In this document: in pieces, positions 31,791-33,501 of the stretch | Numbering within the stretch: the stretch's first letter is position 1 | Layout of the letters: every line of letters begins with the position of its first letter | Source: an uncultured Caulobacterales bacterium | GTDB lineage: Bacteria > Pseudomonadota > Alphaproteobacteria > Caulobacterales > Caulobacteraceae | DNA: 33,501 nucleotides | Assembly: GCA_903858685.1 (NCBI GenBank) | Contig: CAIOJR010000152.1 | Coordinates: 1 to 33,501 of the forward strand | Direction: 5' to 3' | Program-made: the position numbers and the translations under genes | The notes under the pieces: generated by a model | What the model was told of the DNA's origin: nothing | Databases searched by the model: none | Seen by the model: the letters and a program-made list of their open reading frames with translations, nothing else

Positions 31791-31813
31791 CTGCCCGGCT
31801 CATCGCCGGGCGG
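31791..31813. terminator. Hairpin between convergent crotonase and accA genes
   Basis: CTGCCCGGC (31791-31799) pairs with GCCGGGCGG (31805-31813) around TCATC; the inner seven pairs are perfect. It lies 15 bp past the crotonase stop and 11 bp past the accA stop. A T run is lacking on both strands, so it may be a weak bidirectional terminator or mRNA end stabiliser. Confidence 0.5.
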
Positions 31814-31823
31814 GCGGTCGGAT

Positions 31824-32795
31824 TCAGGCCATGCCCTTGTGGCCAATCGCGTAGAAGCGATCTGCGCGCTGGCGCAAAATGCCGTCCGGCGACAGTTGCA
31901 TCAACGCCCTGACCTCTTCCTCGATCGCATCGCCCACCGACCTGATGGTCGCGTCAGGGTCGGAGTGAGCGCCGCCGGCGGGCTCAGGCACGATCCGGTC
32001 GACAATCCCAAAGCCGATCAGGTCCTGCGCCGTGATCTTCATGGAATTGGCCATGCGCGGCGCTTCGGCCCGATCGCGGAACAGGATGGACGACCCGGCC
32101 TCGGGCGAGATCACCGAATAGATGGAGTGCTCCAGGATCAGAACCCGATTGGCCGCGGCAATGGCCAGGGCGCCGCCCGATCCGCCTTCACCCACAATGG
32201 TGGCGACCATGGGCGTGTTCAGCGTCAGGCAACGCTCGGTCGAGCGGGCGATCGCCTCGCCCTGTCCGCGCTCCTCAGCGCCCACGCCCGGATAGGCGCC
32301 CGCCGTATCGACAAAGGTGATCACCGGCAGATTGAACTGGTCGGCCATGTCCATCAGGCGCACCGCCTTGCGATAGCCTTCGGGCCTGGCCATGCCGAAA
32401 TTGTGCTTGAGGCGGGTGGTCGTGTCGCGACCCTTTTCATGGCCCATGACCACGACGGGAATGCCGCGGAACCGGCCCAGCCCGCCGACAATGGCCTGAT
32501 CGTCGGCGAATTTGCGATCGCCGCGAAGCTCCACAAATTCGTCAATCAGGGCGCCGACATAGTCCACAAAATGCGGACGCTCCGGATGGCGGGCGACCTG
32601 TGTCTTTTGCCAGGGATCCAGGCGCGCATAGGACTCCCGGCGCAGATCCTCCACGCGGTGCTTCAGCGCCGCAATCTCCTGATCAAACGATCCGGGGCCT
32701 GCAGTGTCAGAGAGCCTCGAAAGCTCGTCGATCTTGGACTCGAGTTCTGCGATGGGACGCTCGAAGTCGAGATAGTGTCGCGAAGGCGCGGTCAT
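31824..32795 (-). CDS. accA: Acetyl-CoA carboxylase carboxyltransferase subunit alpha
   Basis: A 323-residue AccA, the standard length. With AccD it transfers CO2 from carboxybiotin to acetyl-CoA, giving malonyl-CoA for fatty-acid synthesis. YLDFERPIAELESKIDEL is the usual N-terminus; HPERPHFVDYV, RLKHNFGMARPEGYRKA, FVDTAGAYPGVGAEERGQGE and GEGGSGGALAI (CoA and oxyanion regions) are all present, followed by YSVISPEAGSSILFRD and MKITAQDLI. The region is usually SPEGCASILW, so AGSS is a small local variation. The ATG is at 32795. It is divergent from cysQ with about 180 bp between. Essential housekeeping gene; identification is firm. Confidence 0.97.
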   Translation of the reverse strand: MTAPSRHYLDFERPIAELESKIDELSRLSDTAGPGSFDQEIAALKHRVEDLRRESYARLDPWQKTQVARHPERPHFVDYVGALIDEFVELRGDRKFADDQAIVGGLGRFRGIPVVVMGHEKGRDTTTRLKHNFGMARPEGYRKAVRLMDMADQFNLPVITFVDTAGAYPGVGAEERGQGEAIARSTERCLTLNTPMVATIVGEGGSGGALAIAAANRVLILEHSIYSVISPEAGSSILFRDRAEAPRMANSMKITAQDLIGFGIVDRIVPEPAGGAHSDPDATIRSVGDAIEEEVRALMQLSPDGILRQRADRFYAIGHKGMA

Positions 32796-32974
32796 GCCGT
32801 CCTGAATTGCCGTGGGCGGAAGCCGCGGAAATTAGGCTTAAACGGGGCGCCCCGACAAGCTCTGATGCCAAACAGGCGACAAAGGGACTGGATCTGTGGC
32901 GATCTGTCCTTGCAAATCGGGGCGCACAGGGGCTTAAGCGAGCCACTTTCCAACGCCGCCGCCCGGAGCCTCCC

Positions 32975-33501
32975 ATGTCCCCCGATCAACGCCGCGACCT
33001 GCTCGAAGGCCTTGTGCGCTCTGCCCTCGTGGCGGGGGAAGAGGTCTGGCGTCACTATCAGGGCGCTGTGACCGTAATGACCAAATCCGACCTGTCGCCC
33101 GTCACCGCAGCCGATCAGGCGGCGGAGACGATCATTCTGGCGGACCTGGCCAGACTGGCCCCCCAGATCCCGGTTGTGGCCGAGGAAGAAGCCGCAGCAG
33201 GCCGCATTCCAGTCGTTGCAGACCGATTCTTTCTCGTCGATCCCCTCGACGGGACCAAGGAGTTCATCCGCAAGGGCGTAGACTTCACCGTCAATATCGG
33301 CCTGATCGAGCACGGCGCGCCGACCCTGGGCGTGGTCTATGCGCCCGCCCTGTCGCGCCTGTTCGCCGGCGATGTGACGACCCTGACCGCCTGGACCGCC
33401 GATGTGGCGCCGGGCCAGTATGAGGCGCTCGAGCGTCGCGCGATCCATGTCCGCCCCCATGGCGAGCGCCTGACCGTGGTCGCGTCGAAGTCCCACGACA
33501 C
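32975..33501 (+). CDS. cysQ: 3'(2'),5'-bisphosphate nucleotidase CysQ (cut by window end)
   Basis: The first 175 residues of an inositol-monophosphatase-family enzyme; the gene continues beyond the window. KSDLSPVTAAD (37-47), VVAEEE (67-72), the metal motif DPLDGTKEF (89-97) and FTVNIGLIE (104-112) are the CysQ pattern, which hydrolyses 3'-phosphoadenosine 5'-phosphate made in sulfate assimilation. In the family the metal ligands are the Glu of the AEE segment and the two Asp of DPLDGT, here Asp89 and Asp92. The ATG at 32975 has GGAG six bases upstream. It is divergent from accA. The identification is good, although the C-terminal metal motif (WDxAA type) lies outside the window. Confidence 0.92.
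   Translation, partial: MSPDQRRDLLEGLVRSALVAGEEVWRHYQGAVTVMTKSDLSPVTAADQAAETIILADLARLAPQIPVVAEEEAAAGRIPVVADRFFLVDPLDGTKEFIRKGVDFTVNIGLIEHGAPTLGVVYAPALSRLFAGDVTTLTAWTADVAPGQYEALERRAIHVRPHGERLTVVASKSHD

Noticed and set aside
31839-33071. 410-codon open frame on the plus strand
   Set aside because: It runs antisense to accA and into the cysQ start in another frame, with no recognisable domain.
1-33501. tRNA, rRNA, CRISPR arrays, intact insertion sequences, phage genes
   Set aside because: I looked for cloverleaf-type sequences, regular repeat-spacer patterns, transposases and integrases and saw none.

Overview
The window looks like chromosome from a GC-rich aerobic alphaproteobacterium, most likely Caulobacterales or Sphingomonadales. 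This rests on two large TonB-dependent receptors with Caulobacter/sphingomonad-type plugs, periplasmic PQQ metabolism, and many exported enzymes. It is inferred from protein style only; I could not place the genus. I saw no tRNA, rRNA, CRISPR array or intact insertion sequence.

Layout. (1) 1-1166: a truncated eukaryotic-type Ser/Thr kinase divergent from a PP2C phosphatase. (2) 1607-5624: a TonB receptor with terminator hairpins, then a PhyH-type Fe(II)/2-oxoglutarate dioxygenase. (3) 6030-13493, all minus strand: ThuA-like exported protein, AEC carrier, GPH/MelB-type symporter, a second PhyH dioxygenase, an alpha/beta hydrolase and a Baeyer-Villiger monooxygenase. This is a catabolic block of unknown substrate, read in the same direction as the second TonB receptor (13596-16553) but separated from it by a strong terminator. 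(4) 16913-24679: NAD-type quinate/shikimate dehydrogenase, small cytochrome c, soluble PQQ dehydrogenase, type II dehydroquinase, ACS-type MFS transporter, TetR regulator, exported feruloyl-esterase-like hydrolase and a VOC protein. (5) 24808-29845: SDR, POT peptide transporter, beta-lactamase-fold hydrolase and small exported or ferritin-like proteins. (6) 29949-33501: orphan ParA, enoyl-CoA hydratase, accA, and cysQ cut by the window end.

The most interesting part is region 4 plus the second TonB receptor. A 16-bp imperfect palindrome (best copy AACGAACTGGTTCGTT) recurs in four intergenic promoter regions: before the receptor, between aroE-like and cytochrome c, between PQQ dehydrogenase and dehydroquinase, and between tetR and the esterase. 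Two copies lie between recognisable -35 and -10 boxes. I infer one TetR-controlled regulon for quinate or shikimate, probably entering as hydroxycinnamate esters such as chlorogenate. In this model the ester enters through the TonB receptor and is cleaved in the periplasm. Quinate is then oxidised by the PQQ enzyme and cytochrome c, the product is imported by the MFS carrier, and dehydroquinase dehydrates it; the NAD enzyme handles quinate or shikimate in the cytoplasm. No 3-dehydroshikimate dehydratase is in the window. The dehydroquinase carries Tyr where the family has a conserved active-site His, so its exact substrate is open.
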